NCBI RefSeq assembly: GCF_024505145.1
Contig: NZ_JANIAA010000024.1
Span: forward strand, 62,001 to 126,000
DNA length: 64,000 bases
Direction: 5' to 3'
DNA from: Streptomyces rugosispiralis
GTDB lineage: Bacteria > Actinomycetota > Actinomycetes > Streptomycetales > Streptomycetaceae
The notes beneath the pieces were generated by a model. It was not told the origin of the DNA and did not search any database. It was given only the letters and a program-made list of their open reading frames with translations. Positions 42,328 through 53,058 of the stretch are shown here, piece by piece; positions within the stretch are counted from its first letter, which is position 1, and each line of letters opens with the position of its first letter. Made by a program: the position numbers and the translations under genes.

Positions 42328-45300
42328 CTACCTTTTGAACCTCAGCCGGCGCTGGCCCCTCAGTCTCGCGAGGTGACGCTCCACCTTGTCCAATTTGAAT
42401 CGCGGCTGGTACGCCTTGATGCGGTCTATCATCTCGTTTTCGTTTTGGAATCGCTTCTGCGCTCGTAGCAGAAGAATCACTCGCATATGCCTATCGTTCG
42501 CCCCGAGGGCTAGCTTGAGACGGTACGTGTCCTGCTCGTCATTGACCTTGCACACGGGACCAGCAGAGCCGGTGGGAGGTCTTTCCATATCGGATATCGA
42601 GACCTGGGACAACGCGGGTTGACGGTCCCAGTGAAGCGGGTTCTCGCCAGTCGCATCCGGCTTGAGCTTATACTTGCCCCAGGCTGTGTTCAGCCTGTTG
42701 GGAAAACCCTCCACAGCATCACCATTGGCATCTATCTGCCGCGGATGGTACGAGATACCTACCTGATACCAGGCGATTCTCTGACCGCCTTTGGCGATCC
42801 AGCGTCCCGCCGGCCCTTCAGTCACCCTCAGCTTCATGTTCTGGTAGTGGCGAGCTGGAACGAGGTTCTGGTTCTTTACGTTGCCGCCAAGTTCATAAGG
42901 CAGAAGGTGAGTGCGGTCCCAGCGTTCGCTGTCCGTCAGGTTGGTCAGTTTACTGAGATACCGGAAACCAAGCGGTTCAGGTGAGCGCCTGGTGTTTCGA
43001 TCCTGTTCGGCCAGTGCGAACTTTTGGTTCAGGAACTGGGAAGTAAAACTGGAGGCGAGCTTATCGTCCCCGAACTTCGGCGAATTCACCGGAGGGAGCT
43101 TCGGATCCCGATGACTCTTCTTAAGCCAATCTTTCGGGACCGTCTTGTCACCTCTATCAAAGCCGTCGGCGTCGTAGCCTTCTTCCGGCCCTTGCCAACC
43201 GCTGATCACATTCCGTGTCGGATTGATCCTGGCAATGATCTCGAAGTTCGGAGGGTGACTACGAGTGATCTCCGTGAGGCGATACCACTGACGTATAGCC
43301 TCCAGCGCCCCCAGGTGATTGTCTTGGTCTACGCCGTTCCGCAGCAGCCGTTCTTCGGGGGGACGGATTCGAGCAACAATCTTACGCAGGCGATCATTCT
43401 TTGAGTCCTGCGAATCCTCATCATTCTTTCTTTCTTCCTTGTCCTTGGGACCCTTCGGCCTGCCCCGCTTGTCGTCCTTCCTATCCGGCTTGGGCTTCTT
43501 GCCGTGGACTTCCTTCGGCCTGGTGGGCTTGTCGCCGTCCTTGTCGGGCTTGGGTTTCTTCGGGTCGTCCTTGTCGGGTTTGGGCTTGGGCTTTACCGTC
43601 GGGGTTGGGCGGGTGTCCGGGCGGTCTTCCTCGGGCTTGGTCTTGCCGTTCTTGTCCTTCGTCGTGGGGGCTGGGGTCTTGGCGTCGCGTGTGGGCTTCG
43701 GCCTGCCGGGGGTTTCGGGGCTGGTGGGTTTGGTTTGTGGGTGCGGCTGCGTTGTGGGCTTCTTGGGCGTCGGTTCGGCACCCGGTTTCGGCTTCGTGGC
43801 CGTTGGCGTCGGGTGCGTCGTCGTTTTCGGTGCGGTCGGCGCCTGCGGCTTCTCTTCGGTGCCCGGCTTGCCGCCCCGACCGTCCGCGCCCTCCCCGTCC
43901 GCGCCGCCGCCGCGCTTGCCGCCCGCTCCGCCCTTGCCGCCCTTGCCCCGGCCCAGCTTCGCCGCGATGGCCTTGAAGCGCCGGCCCACCTTCGCGACGT
44001 ACTTGCCGATCCCCGACAACAGCGCCTGGTAGGCCAGTTCGAGGAGCGCCACGATGCCCGCAGCGACCGCCTTCGCGAAGAGGAGGCCCGCGCCTCCCAT
44101 GCGGACGAGCTTCAGCCAGTCGAGGACCGCGCCCATCGCGCGCAGGATCGCGCCGAGCGAGCCGATGGCCGTGCGGATGGCGTCGATGACGGCCATCACC
44201 CAGCCCGCCCCGGGGATCAGCTTGGCGATGACCTTCGTGATGACGATCTCGCCGATGATGAAGGGGAGTTGCGGGACGATCGCGTCCCACGTCTCCTTGA
44301 CGATCTGCTCCAGCGTGAAGCCGCCCTTGAACAGCTTCTCCAGGATGGCCTTGGGGACCCCGATGATCTCCTGGATCTTGGACTGGAACCACTCCTTGAC
44401 GGCCGACTTCACCTCGCGGAACAGGTGGTTCTTCGCACCGTCCACCGCCGAGTTCTTCGCACCGCTCAGCCAGCCGCCGGGGTCGGTGAGGAAGTCGACC
44501 GCGATGAGCATGAAGTCGCCGAGCGCACCCAAAAGCTTGGCGGCGAAGTCCAGGACCGCCTTGACCGCGTCCACGACGGCCTTGACCACGTCCAGCAGCA
44601 TCTTCTTCAGGACGTCCAAGATGCTGCTCAGTAGCTTGCCGAGGGCGTTCAGCAGGTCGGTGATGGCCCGCTTGAGCATGGTGGCGAGCTTGTTGACCAG
44701 GGCGATCGCGGCGTTGATCAGGCCCGTGATGAAGTTCCGGATGCGCTTCGCCAGGTCGATGACGGCCCGCACCATCGCCTTGGCGAACTCGATCAGGTCG
44801 TTGACGAAGTTCTTGATCGCGTCAACGATGGCCTTACGGGCGTCGTTGATCCAGCGCTCGACGGTCTCCTTGAAGTTCTTGATGAAACCGACGACCGCGT
44901 CACGCGCCTCCCGGATGACACGGACGATGGCGTTCTTGATCTCGATGACTTTGTCTTTGATCCAGTCGAAAGCCTTGGTGACCCAGTTGCCCGACTCATT
45001 GGCACTCGCGTCGCGCTTCTTCTCGGCATCCCGCTCGGCTTGGTCGCCCTTGTCCTGGATCTTCTTGTCGCTGTCGTCCTTCTCCTTGTCGACGTCCTTG
45101 TCGGTCTTCTCTTCCTTGTCCTTGACGTCCTTGCGGATCTTCTCGTGCCGCTCGGTCTTCTTGTCGCCGAGCGACTGGAGCTCCTTGTCCTGCTCCGTAC
45201 GCCAGTCCGCACGCTTGGCGGTGACCTCCGTCATCGCCTTCTGACGCTCGCTCGCCTGACTCTTGGTGTTGGTCGCGGTCTCCGCGTCGACCTGCTGCTT

Positions 45301-48300
45301 GTGCCGCTGCTGACCGTTCCTGAAGTCGCGGTCCTTGGTCTGCCGCCCCTCGGACATGGTCTTCTGGCCGTCGGAGAAGGCGGCCTGGAACTGCGGTCCG
45401 CGTTCGTGCTCCGCCACCTCCGAAGCCGCTTCGGGCGGAACGGCGCCCGTCGTCGCACCGCCCTTGGGCGCACCGCCGCCCCCGCCACCCTGCTGGCCGG
45501 GGACCTTGGCCTCCAGCTGCTCCTTGGGAGCGTCGGGGTAGACCTGGTCCTCACCCATCCCCCGGCCCGCGTCGTCTCGACCCGTGGCGACGGTTTCCTG
45601 GCCCTTGGCGTCGACGGCCGAGCCCTGCTCACCGGCCGTCTGATCGGCCGCGCCCTGCATCTGTACGCCCGGCGCGTTGCCCGCCTGGGCCTGTTTGAGC
45701 GCCTCGTCCTTGGTCGGCAGCCCGGCGAACTTGGCGGCCAGCTCCTGTGCGTCCACCTTGAAACCGGCCCAGCTCAGGAGCTTGCCGACGCCGAAGCCCA
45801 GGGCCATCTTGAAGGTGTCCCAGCCGCCGGGCTCCTCCGCCTTCTCCGCCTCGATCTGCCCCTCGGGCTCCTTGGCGCCCGTGACCTTGGCGTCTTCCTT
45901 ATCCGGTGCCTCGGACTTCTGCGCCGGATCCTGCGAGTACTGGGCCGGGGCGTCGGTCCTCGGCTTGCCCTGGAGGGTCTGCGGGGCACCCGCCGGGCGC
46001 TGCATCGAGGGCGGGGCGGCGGCGAGCGCCTTGTGTTCGTCGCCCACGGTGCGGTTCACCGAGCCGCCTACGCCGGTCATGGCCTGCAGCGCCACATGGG
46101 GCTTGAGCCTGGAGGCGGTGGACAGGCCCGCTTCCGGGGACACCTGGGAGAGGTTCGGGGCCGGTCCGGAGTCCTTCTTCTTGCCCTTGGCGGGGGCGGA
46201 TGCCTTGCCGCCGCCACCGCCTCCACCCGCCCCGCCACCACCGCCGCGCGGTGCCTTGGGGGCCGGTGCCGACTTGGGCGCTGTGGGCTTCGCTCCTGAC
46301 GCGGACTTGGGCGCCGGCGTCTCCTTCGGCGGCGAGGGCGCAGGCGCGGAGGGCTGCTCGGGCCCGGCGGACTTCTTCGGTTCCGGTGCGGGCGGCGCCG
46401 ACTCCGCCGCCGGGGCCTCCGTACGCTCCGCCGGTGCGCCCTGCCCGCTCCGCGCCCCACTGCTCGCCCCGCCGGGCGTATCCGCGTTGGACCCGCCCGT
46501 GACCTGGGTGTCCCGCGCGGGTGAGGGGGACTTGGCGTCCGCGGCGGGTTCGCTCTTGGCCGCCGGCGCCGCGTCCGCCTGCTTCTGCTCCGCCTTGGCA
46601 GCGGGCTCCTGAGCCGCCTGACCGCCCACCGCCTGCTGATGCGCTTTCTCCTGCGCACCGCCCGCCGCGTCACCCGCCGCGGGTGTGCCCTTCTCCTCCT
46701 TCGCGGCCTGTTCCGTGGCTTCGCTGCCGTGCTCGGACCTGCCCGCGGCCTCCTGCACCGTCGTCTGAGCGACGACGGGCCCGTCCTTGGGGTCGGCGCC
46801 GCTCTTCGGGTCGCGTGTCGCGGCCGGTCCCGGCCGGCTCTCGGCGGCCTGCTCCAGGGCGAGACCACCGAGCCCGGCACCCGCCGCCGCCACGTCCTCG
46901 TCCGCCTCCGCCGACGGCTCGGCGTCGGCGGCCGAGTCCGCGGCGTCCTCCTCGGGTTCGGCGTCCTCCGCCGCGTCCTCGGCGTCCTCCGCGTCCCGTT
47001 CTGCCTGTACCTTGTCGGCCTTGGTCAGCGGAGGGGCGGGGAAGGACGGGACGGGGGCGTCGGCGGACGAGGCGGGGTCGAGCTGGTCCGCGGTCGGTAC
47101 GCCGGACACGTCGAGGTCCCGCGCGGGCAGGAAGTCCTCCGGCTGGAGCTTGGTGTCCCAGGCGCTCTTCTCCTCGCCACCGACCTCGACCTCCGACTCA
47201 CTGCCGGAGCCGAACGGATCCTCCTCGGCCCGCTCCTCCGGGCCGTCGAGATCCTGGGCGCGTACGCCGTCGAGCGTGGAGAACGCGCCGGGCGACGGGG
47301 TGTCCTTGCCGGACGTCATCGGCGAACCGGTGGGCTTGTCCGTGGCCCGCTTGTCCTGCTGCTTCAGCTGCTGACCCGCCACGAGCGAATCGACCGCGCC
47401 CGGACGGTTCCTGGCCGCCGACTCCTCCTTGCTCGGCGTCGCGACGCCCTGCTGCTCCCGCCCTTCCTTCCCCGCCCCGTCCTTTCCTTCCCTGTCCTCC
47501 TTGCCTCCCTTGCCCTTCTCGGAGCTCTCGGCCTTCTTCTCGCCGACCTGCTGCCCTCCCCCGGACGGTTGTCGGGACTGAGAGGCATCCGCCGAGGCCG
47601 AACCGCCGGACTTCCCGCCCGACGCGGAACTTCCGCCCTCACGTCCCGCGTTGGCGCCCCGCTTCTGCTCCTGGCTCCCGCCCTGGCCCTCCTTCTCGGA
47701 CGTGCCCCCGCGGTTCTGCGGCGTACTGCCCGGCACGCCCTCCCCCGCGGGCCCATCCTTCTCCGGACCCGGTGCGGGCCCCGGCCGCTGCTCCTCCTCG
47801 TGGCGCTCCTCCGCCCTCCGCCGCCGCGTCTCGCGCTCGAGCAGCAGCTCCTCGACCGGGTCCGGCTCGACGTCCGGGGCGGCCAGCGACTCCCGCTCCA
47901 GGTTGTCGTCCGCCTCGACCTCGTCGACGAAGTCCAGCACCCGCTCGTGCTCCGAGCTGAGGAGCCTGGTCTCGAGGCGGTCGAGGACGGCGTCCCGCAC
48001 CTCGTCCGGCATCCGCGCCAGTTGCATACGGGTGCGCTTCGAGCGGTCCTCCGGGTCGCCGCGGAGGGAGCGGACGACGCTGTTGGCGAGGCGGTCGACC
48101 AGGGTCGCCGGGTCGAGCTTCTCCACGCGGTTGCGATCGGCGTCGACCGTGGCGTAGCGGAGCCAGCCCGGGGTCGCGGACCGCTCCGGTTCCACGTGCG
48201 TCTCCGGTTGCCCGCCACGTACGAGTTCCTGGGCCGCGCCCTCCGCCTCGCGTTCGACGGCCTGCTGCGGCAGGCTCACCGCGCCCAGGTCGCGGCCCGC

Positions 48301-48678
48301 ACGCAGGGTGCCGAGGCCGTGCGGGTTCTGGACGGTGTGGAGCAGTTCGTGGGCGAGGAGGCGTTGGCCCTCCGTCGTGCCGGGGCGGTAGGTGTTCTCG
48401 CGGAAGAAGATGTCCTGGCCGACCGCCACCGCGTCCGCGCCCAGCAGTTCGGTGAGATGGCCCGCGTCGCGGTCGGTGTGCAGGCGGACCTGGCCGAGGT
48501 CGTGGCCGAGTCGCTCTTCGAGGTCGCGCCGTACGCTCGGGTCGAGGGGCTGTCCGGCGCCGCTGACGATGTCCTTGGGCTCGGGGGCGCGGGACTTGGC
48601 GGTGCGCTCCTTGCGCTTGCGGCGCTTGGCGGACTGGGACGCGCGGTCGTCCTGGGTGGTGGACGGTGCGTTGCTCAT
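42328..48678 (-). CDS. Giant DUF4157 CIS protein: putative tape measure/effector with nuclease-like tip
   Basis: A 2,116-residue protein. Seen in order: DUF4157 domain at about 45-125 with HExxH (H110-E111, H114); a charged, Pro/Ala/Glu-rich region to about 850; a basic-acidic coiled-coil-like stretch about 1,140-1,245; a long amphipathic/hydrophobic helical region about 1,245-1,570 (repeated AIVDAIKNFVNDLIEFAK-type heptads); a Pro/Lys-rich linker to about 1,760; and a C-terminal tip about 1,760-2,116 with DRTH (1921-1924) then LLPYELGG and NLVPARHYQN, resembling the DxxH...N core of DNA/RNA non-specific endonucleases. The tip has low GC. Inference: an eCIS effector or effector-tipped tape measure. 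The start overlaps the upstream stop (ATGA). Confidence 0.8.
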   Translation of the reverse strand: MSNAPSTTQDDRASQSAKRRKRKERTAKSRAPEPKDIVSGAGQPLDPSVRRDLEERLGHDLGQVRLHTDRDAGHLTELLGADAVAVGQDIFFRENTYRPGTTEGQRLLAHELLHTVQNPHGLGTLRAGRDLGAVSLPQQAVEREAEGAAQELVRGGQPETHVEPERSATPGWLRYATVDADRNRVEKLDPATLVDRLANSVVRSLRGDPEDRSKRTRMQLARMPDEVRDAVLDRLETRLLSSEHERVLDFVDEVEADDNLERESLAAPDVEPDPVEELLLERETRRRRAEERHEEEQRPGPAPGPEKDGPAGEGVPGSTPQNRGGTSEKEGQGGSQEQKRGANAGREGGSSASGGKSGGSASADASQSRQPSGGGQQVGEKKAESSEKGKGGKEDREGKDGAGKEGREQQGVATPSKEESAARNRPGAVDSLVAGQQLKQQDKRATDKPTGSPMTSGKDTPSPGAFSTLDGVRAQDLDGPEERAEEDPFGSGSESEVEVGGEEKSAWDTKLQPEDFLPARDLDVSGVPTADQLDPASSADAPVPSFPAPPLTKADKVQAERDAEDAEDAAEDAEPEEDAADSAADAEPSAEADEDVAAAGAGLGGLALEQAAESRPGPAATRDPKSGADPKDGPVVAQTTVQEAAGRSEHGSEATEQAAKEEKGTPAAGDAAGGAQEKAHQQAVGGQAAQEPAAKAEQKQADAAPAAKSEPAADAKSPSPARDTQVTGGSNADTPGGASSGARSGQGAPAERTEAPAAESAPPAPEPKKSAGPEQPSAPAPSPPKETPAPKSASGAKPTAPKSAPAPKAPRGGGGGAGGGGGGGKASAPAKGKKKDSGPAPNLSQVSPEAGLSTASRLKPHVALQAMTGVGGSVNRTVGDEHKALAAAPPSMQRPAGAPQTLQGKPRTDAPAQYSQDPAQKSEAPDKEDAKVTGAKEPEGQIEAEKAEEPGGWDTFKMALGFGVGKLLSWAGFKVDAQELAAKFAGLPTKDEALKQAQAGNAPGVQMQGAADQTAGEQGSAVDAKGQETVATGRDDAGRGMGEDQVYPDAPKEQLEAKVPGQQGGGGGGAPKGGATTGAVPPEAASEVAEHERGPQFQAAFSDGQKTMSEGRQTKDRDFRNGQQRHKQQVDAETATNTKSQASERQKAMTEVTAKRADWRTEQDKELQSLGDKKTERHEKIRKDVKDKEEKTDKDVDKEKDDSDKKIQDKGDQAERDAEKKRDASANESGNWVTKAFDWIKDKVIEIKNAIVRVIREARDAVVGFIKNFKETVERWINDARKAIVDAIKNFVNDLIEFAKAMVRAVIDLAKRIRNFITGLINAAIALVNKLATMLKRAITDLLNALGKLLSSILDVLKKMLLDVVKAVVDAVKAVLDFAAKLLGALGDFMLIAVDFLTDPGGWLSGAKNSAVDGAKNHLFREVKSAVKEWFQSKIQEIIGVPKAILEKLFKGGFTLEQIVKETWDAIVPQLPFIIGEIVITKVIAKLIPGAGWVMAVIDAIRTAIGSLGAILRAMGAVLDWLKLVRMGGAGLLFAKAVAAGIVALLELAYQALLSGIGKYVAKVGRRFKAIAAKLGRGKGGKGGAGGKRGGGADGEGADGRGGKPGTEEKPQAPTAPKTTTHPTPTATKPKPGAEPTPKKPTTQPHPQTKPTSPETPGRPKPTRDAKTPAPTTKDKNGKTKPEEDRPDTRPTPTVKPKPKPDKDDPKKPKPDKDGDKPTRPKEVHGKKPKPDRKDDKRGRPKGPKDKEERKNDEDSQDSKNDRLRKIVARIRPPEERLLRNGVDQDNHLGALEAIRQWYRLTEITRSHPPNFEIIARINPTRNVISGWQGPEEGYDADGFDRGDKTVPKDWLKKSHRDPKLPPVNSPKFGDDKLASSFTSQFLNQKFALAEQDRNTRRSPEPLGFRYLSKLTNLTDSERWDRTHLLPYELGGNVKNQNLVPARHYQNMKLRVTEGPAGRWIAKGGQRIAWYQVGISYHPRQIDANGDAVEGFPNRLNTAWGKYKLKPDATGENPLHWDRQPALSQVSISDMERPPTGSAGPVCKVNDEQDTYRLKLALGANDRHMRVILLLRAQKRFQNENEMIDRIKAYQPRFKLDKVERHLARLRGQRRLRFKR

Positions 48679-49012
48679 GCCACCTCCCGCCCCCTTCCGG
48701 ACAGGCCCGCGTGCACGGCCCGGGCCAGGGCCTCGCCCAGCCGGGCCGGGGAGGTGGTGGCGGGGAGCGGGGGCAGGCCGGACAGGGCCTCGATCGCCGC
48801 GCCCTCCCCGGTCGCCGCCAGCGGTACGCCGCGCTCCCGTACCAGCCGGGACAGCTCGGCCTGGAACGCCGCCGAGACCCGGTCCGGGTCGAGCCCGGCG
48901 CCGAAGCCGGTCAGCGTCAGCTCGCCGATGTCCACCTGGATCGCGCTCGGCCGCTCGTTCGGGCCCGTCCGTTCGTTCGGACCCATCCGGTCGTTCAGGC
49001 CCATCCGGTCGT

Positions 49013-49022
<10 letters not shown>
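48675..49022 (-). CDS. Small CIS-operon protein with N-terminal hexapeptide repeats
   Basis: A 115-residue protein I do not recognise. Seen: residues 1-24 are four tandem hexapeptides (MGLNDR, MGLNDR, MGPNER, TGPNER) encoded by an 18-base repeat; then AIQVDIGELTLTGFG, a pattern also found as QIGRLEV in the 250-residue neighbour, and an Ala/Leu-rich helical C-terminus. The start at 49022 lies inside the 3' end of the ATPase gene (10-base overlap) and its stop overlaps the DUF4157 gene by 4 bases. The first repeats may not be translated if a later ATG (in repeat two or three) is used. Confidence 0.7.
48951..49022. repeat. 18-bp coding tandem repeat, four units
   Basis: Four 18-base units, two identical and two diverged, encode the hexapeptide repeats at the start of the 115-residue protein. 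Unit one overlaps the ATPase stop codon. Copy number could alter the ATPase/small-protein junction. Confidence 0.85.
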
Positions 49023-51352
<2,330 letters not shown>

Positions 51353-51387
51353 GCCGTCGTCCGCCCCCTTCTCCCTCACCGTGTGCC

Positions 51388-52302
51388 TCAGCTCTCCGTG
51401 TCCTCGGAGCGGCCGCCGCGGCGCCGTGGCGTGGACTTGCGGGTACGGGTGGGTGAGGCGGCCGACTTGGCGGCGGCGGACTTCGTGGTCTTGGTCGCGG
51501 CCGACTTGGTGGCGGCCGCTTTGGCGGTCTTGGCCGCTTTGGCGGTCTTGGCCGCGGCCGTCTTCGCGGCGGCGGGGCGCTTCTTGGTGGGCTGGGTGGG
51601 TGGCGGGGGCTCGGCCTCCGCCGATGTCTCCGCCTCCGCCTCGGCGGGTTCCCCGCCCGCCCCCGGCAGGGTCGGTGGCTCCGGCGCTCCCGGGGCGCCG
51701 AAGGGCAGCACCCGCACCGTGGGCCGTCCCACCGGCTTCGCCGGGACCGGGCGCTCGCGTCCCTCGATCAGGACCAAAGAGCCCTGGTAGCAGACCGACA
51801 GCACATACGGGGTCTGGTAGAGCATCCCCCAGAGCTTGGAGGTCTCGTCCACGTCCATCTGCGTCGGGGTGAAGCGCACCCGCTGCACCGCCTCGAGCAG
51901 GTCGCTGCCCGTCAGGTACGAGCGCCGGGCGGCCTCCTCGATCACGTCCTTCGGCAGTATCGGTATCTCGTGCAGGATGCGTACCACGGTGCCGATCAGG
52001 CGCTGCCCGACCAGTTCGGACTCCTCGCCGTACGCGCTGATCAGGTAGTGCAGATCCATCGCCGCGGCCGGTCGCTTGAGCAGGGTGCCGTCCGAGGCGC
52101 GGGTGGGCAGGTCGGTGGCGCGCATCGAGGCGTTCGGGGTGACCTGGTAGAGGAAGATGTTGATGGTCGGTTCGGCGGGCGGCTCGGCCGGGGGCCGACG
52201 GGTGTCCACCGTGACCGCGATGTCGATCTCGGGCCGCAGATTGTTCGCGATCAGCAGCGCGAGGGCCTGGGTCACGGTCGCGAAGGCGAGTCCGTTGCTC
52301 AT
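51388..52302 (-). CDS. DUF4255 (Pvc16/Afp16-like) cap protein with histone-like tail
   Basis: A 304-residue protein. Residues 1-190 are a DUF4255 domain (TVTQALALLIANNLRP, TINIFLYQVTPNASMRA, DLHYLISAYGEESELVGQRLIGTVVRILHEIP), the tail-terminator or cap in eCIS that closes the sheath/tube end. Residues about 230-304 are an unusual Lys/Ala/Thr-rich tail (AAKTAAAKTAKAAKTAKAAA-type repeats, then RTRKSTPRRRGG), like C-termini of histone H1-like bacterial proteins. The tail is probably disordered and could bind nucleic acid or peptidoglycan. It ends 35 bases before the ATPase gene. Confidence 0.88.
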   Translation of the reverse strand: MSNGLAFATVTQALALLIANNLRPEIDIAVTVDTRRPPAEPPAEPTINIFLYQVTPNASMRATDLPTRASDGTLLKRPAAAMDLHYLISAYGEESELVGQRLIGTVVRILHEIPILPKDVIEEAARRSYLTGSDLLEAVQRVRFTPTQMDVDETSKLWGMLYQTPYVLSVCYQGSLVLIEGRERPVPAKPVGRPTVRVLPFGAPGAPEPPTLPGAGGEPAEAEAETSAEAEPPPPTQPTKKRPAAAKTAAAKTAKAAKTAKAAATKSAATKTTKSAAAKSAASPTRTRKSTPRRRGGRSEDTES

Positions 52303-52305
52303 GGG

Positions 52306-53058
52306 TCAGTCCCTCCTCTCGCCGCGTGCCAGGTAGTCCTCCAGGCTCAGCGCGGGCGCACGCCGTCCCGTCGTTCCGGCGCGGGCGCCCGTGGCGCGGT
52401 CGGCGCCGGGCGGGGCGGCGGCGGTGACCTCCAGCCGCCCGATCTGGACGTGCACCGTGCGCTGGGCGGACCGGGCGCGGCGCCGCCCGGTGGGGAGCCG
52501 TGCTGCCTCGCGTCCCAGTGCGGGGTCCGACGCGCGGGGCGGCGGCGCGGCGGCCACCGCGGACCACACGTCCGCGGACGGCAAGCCGGGCGAGGGCCGC
52601 GCGGCAGCCGGTGTGGCGTCGGGTGCCGGGGACGCCGTGGTGCCCCACCGGGCGGCCGGTGCGTCGGGGGCGGCCGGGTTCGGTCTGGCGGTGATCTGTG
52701 TGCCGGGGAGCAACAGCGGTGCCGGGGAGGGGAGTTCGGCCTGCCGCTCCACATCCTCGTACGGTGTGGGCTCGTCGCGTACGACGGTGTGCCGGTCCGT
52801 CCTGACCTCGCGCTCGTGCCGAACGACCTGCTGGTGGCGCTCGGCCGCCGGTGGCGGGGCCACGTGGGTGGGCGTGGTCTCCTCCGGCAGCGGCGAGTCC
52901 CCCCGCAGCGCCTCGATCCGCTCATACGGGCCCGGCAGCCGCGGCCGTACCCGGACCGGGCGGTCGCCGGCACCGCCGCCCGCCGCCGACCCGGACACGG
53001 GGACGGGCGCGAGGACGGGGGCGTGCCGCGCGAGCAGCCGGTCGAAGTAGTCAGCCAT
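52306..53058 (-). CDS. Unrecognised Pro-rich CIS-operon protein
   Basis: A 250-residue protein without a domain I recognise. Seen: a short N-terminal helix (MADYFDRLLARH), a long Pro/Ala/Arg-rich disordered middle with a charged RHEREVRTDRHTVV segment, then TVHVQIGRLEVTAAAP near the end, a short strand motif that I associate with eCIS operon proteins, and SLEDYLARGERRD at the C-terminus. ATG at 53058 overlaps the upstream stop by 8 bases. The gene's place between the hub-chaperone-like gene and DUF4255 suggests an assembly role. Confidence 0.7.
   Translation of the reverse strand: MADYFDRLLARHAPVLAPVPVSGSAAGGGAGDRPVRVRPRLPGPYERIEALRGDSPLPEETTPTHVAPPPAAERHQQVVRHEREVRTDRHTVVRDEPTPYEDVERQAELPSPAPLLLPGTQITARPNPAAPDAPAARWGTTASPAPDATPAAARPSPGLPSADVWSAVAAAPPPRASDPALGREAARLPTGRRRARSAQRTVHVQIGRLEVTAAAPPGADRATGARAGTTGRRAPALSLEDYLARGERRD

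Noticed and set aside
42328..48678. HExxH of the DUF4157 domain as proof of an active protease
   Set aside because: The motif alone is common in this domain and its activity is not established; kept only as a testable idea.
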